5,218 bases of DNA, from contig WGBB01000077.1 of NCBI GenBank assembly GCA_015494505.1, forward strand, positions 1 through 5,218, given 5' to 3'. Positions 5,000 through 5,218 of this stretch are shown here, one piece after another. The notes under the pieces were generated by a model. It was not told the origin of the DNA. It did no database searches and saw only the letters and a program-made list of their open reading frames with translations. A program made the position numbers and the translations under genes. Source of the DNA: Nitratiruptor sp. Its GTDB lineage: Bacteria > Campylobacterota > Campylobacteria > Campylobacterales > Nitratiruptoraceae. Positions within the stretch are counted from its first letter, which is position 1. Each line of letters starts with the position of its first letter.

Positions 5000-5218
5000 T
5001 AAAGATGCAATCGTAGCGAAACTCAAAGAGTACTTTGCCAAAAAAGATGAGGTGGAGTTTGCCTATCTCTTTGGCTCCGTGGCGCGCGGCGATACCTATA
5101 AGCTCAGTGATATCGATATCGCCGTGATGTGCAAGGATGAGTGCAAAATTTTACGACTGATGGCAGAGATTTCGCATCTGCTTCGCTTCGACGAGGTGGA
5201 TGTGGTGGATTTGCGAAA
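4992..5218 (+). CDS. MNT-type minimal nucleotidyltransferase, MntA-like (partial, N-terminal 75 codons)
   Basis: The frame opened by GTG at 4992 is free of stops to the window edge. It contains YLFGSVARGDTYKLSDIDIAV: Gly28-Ser29, exactly ten residues, then Asp40-Ile-Asp42, the GSX10DXD signature of minimal nucleotidyltransferases of the polymerase-beta superfamily. A third acidic residue follows at Asp70 in the strand FDEVDVVDL, as expected. Asp40 and Asp42 would bind the catalytic metals. Members include MntA antitoxins of type VII toxin-antitoxin systems, which AMPylate a HEPN RNase (HepT); other members have unknown targets, so antitoxin function is inference. It overlaps kdsA by 8 nt, which suggests coupling. 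An ATG at 4962 in the same frame would add ten residues but lacks a ribosome binding site. Nothing of a HEPN partner is visible; it would have to follow beyond the window. MntA-type proteins are about 100-140 residues, so roughly half is present. Confidence 0.9.
   Translation, partial: MLDKDAIVAKLKEYFAKKDEVEFAYLFGSVARGDTYKLSDIDIAVMCKDECKILRLMAEISHLLRFDEVDVVDLR

Noticed and set aside
5109..5120. Perfect palindrome GATATCGATATC
   Set aside because: It encodes the Asp-Ile-Asp-Ile of the nucleotidyltransferase active site. The repeat arises from the protein motif and there is no loop or partner site to suggest an operator.

Overview
The window looks like chromosome from a Campylobacterota (Epsilonproteobacteria) bacterium with a moderate GC content, by eye close to half G+C. 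The main grounds are that the KdsA protein closely resembles Helicobacter/Campylobacter KdsA as I remember it, and that the set der / EamA transporter / kdsA recalls the Campylobacter jejuni neighbourhood (pyrF-nusB-ribH-kdsA-integral membrane protein, divergent from engA/der). The genus cannot be fixed from this sequence; a higher-GC vent or subsurface lineage is a guess.

Layout. Left arm, minus strand: a large MscS-family mechanosensitive channel gene (27-1994). Its 3' end overlaps the start of der (GTPase Der/EngA), of which only the first 17 codons lie in the window (1-52). Centre: a 67-bp divergent intergenic region (1995-2061) carrying two extended -10 elements on opposite strands that overlap by 2 bp, probably a shared bidirectional promoter. 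Right arm, plus strand: a tightly packed, probably cotranscribed run of a secreted DUF3108 protein (2062-2796), an EamA/DMT-family transporter (about 2762-3658), a Uma2-family PD-(D/E)XK nuclease-like protein (3660-4202), kdsA (4199-4999) and the first 75 codons of a MNT-type nucleotidyltransferase (4992-5218, cut by the window edge). Junctions are overlaps of 35, 4 and 8 nt or a 1-nt gap, which suggests translational coupling.

Most of these genes are housekeeping: ribosome assembly (der), osmotic protection (mscS) and the KDO step of LPS synthesis (kdsA). The two that stand out are the Uma2 gene immediately before kdsA and the nucleotidyltransferase immediately after it. Both belong to families that spread as accessory genes, and both seem to be additions to an otherwise conserved block. 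The nucleotidyltransferase has the exact GSX10DXD spacing of MntA-type antitoxins (type VII HEPN/MNT systems); its possible partner would lie beyond the right edge. I found no tRNA, rRNA, CRISPR array, insertion sequence or convincing intrinsic terminator. No gene-free stretch exceeds 70 bases.
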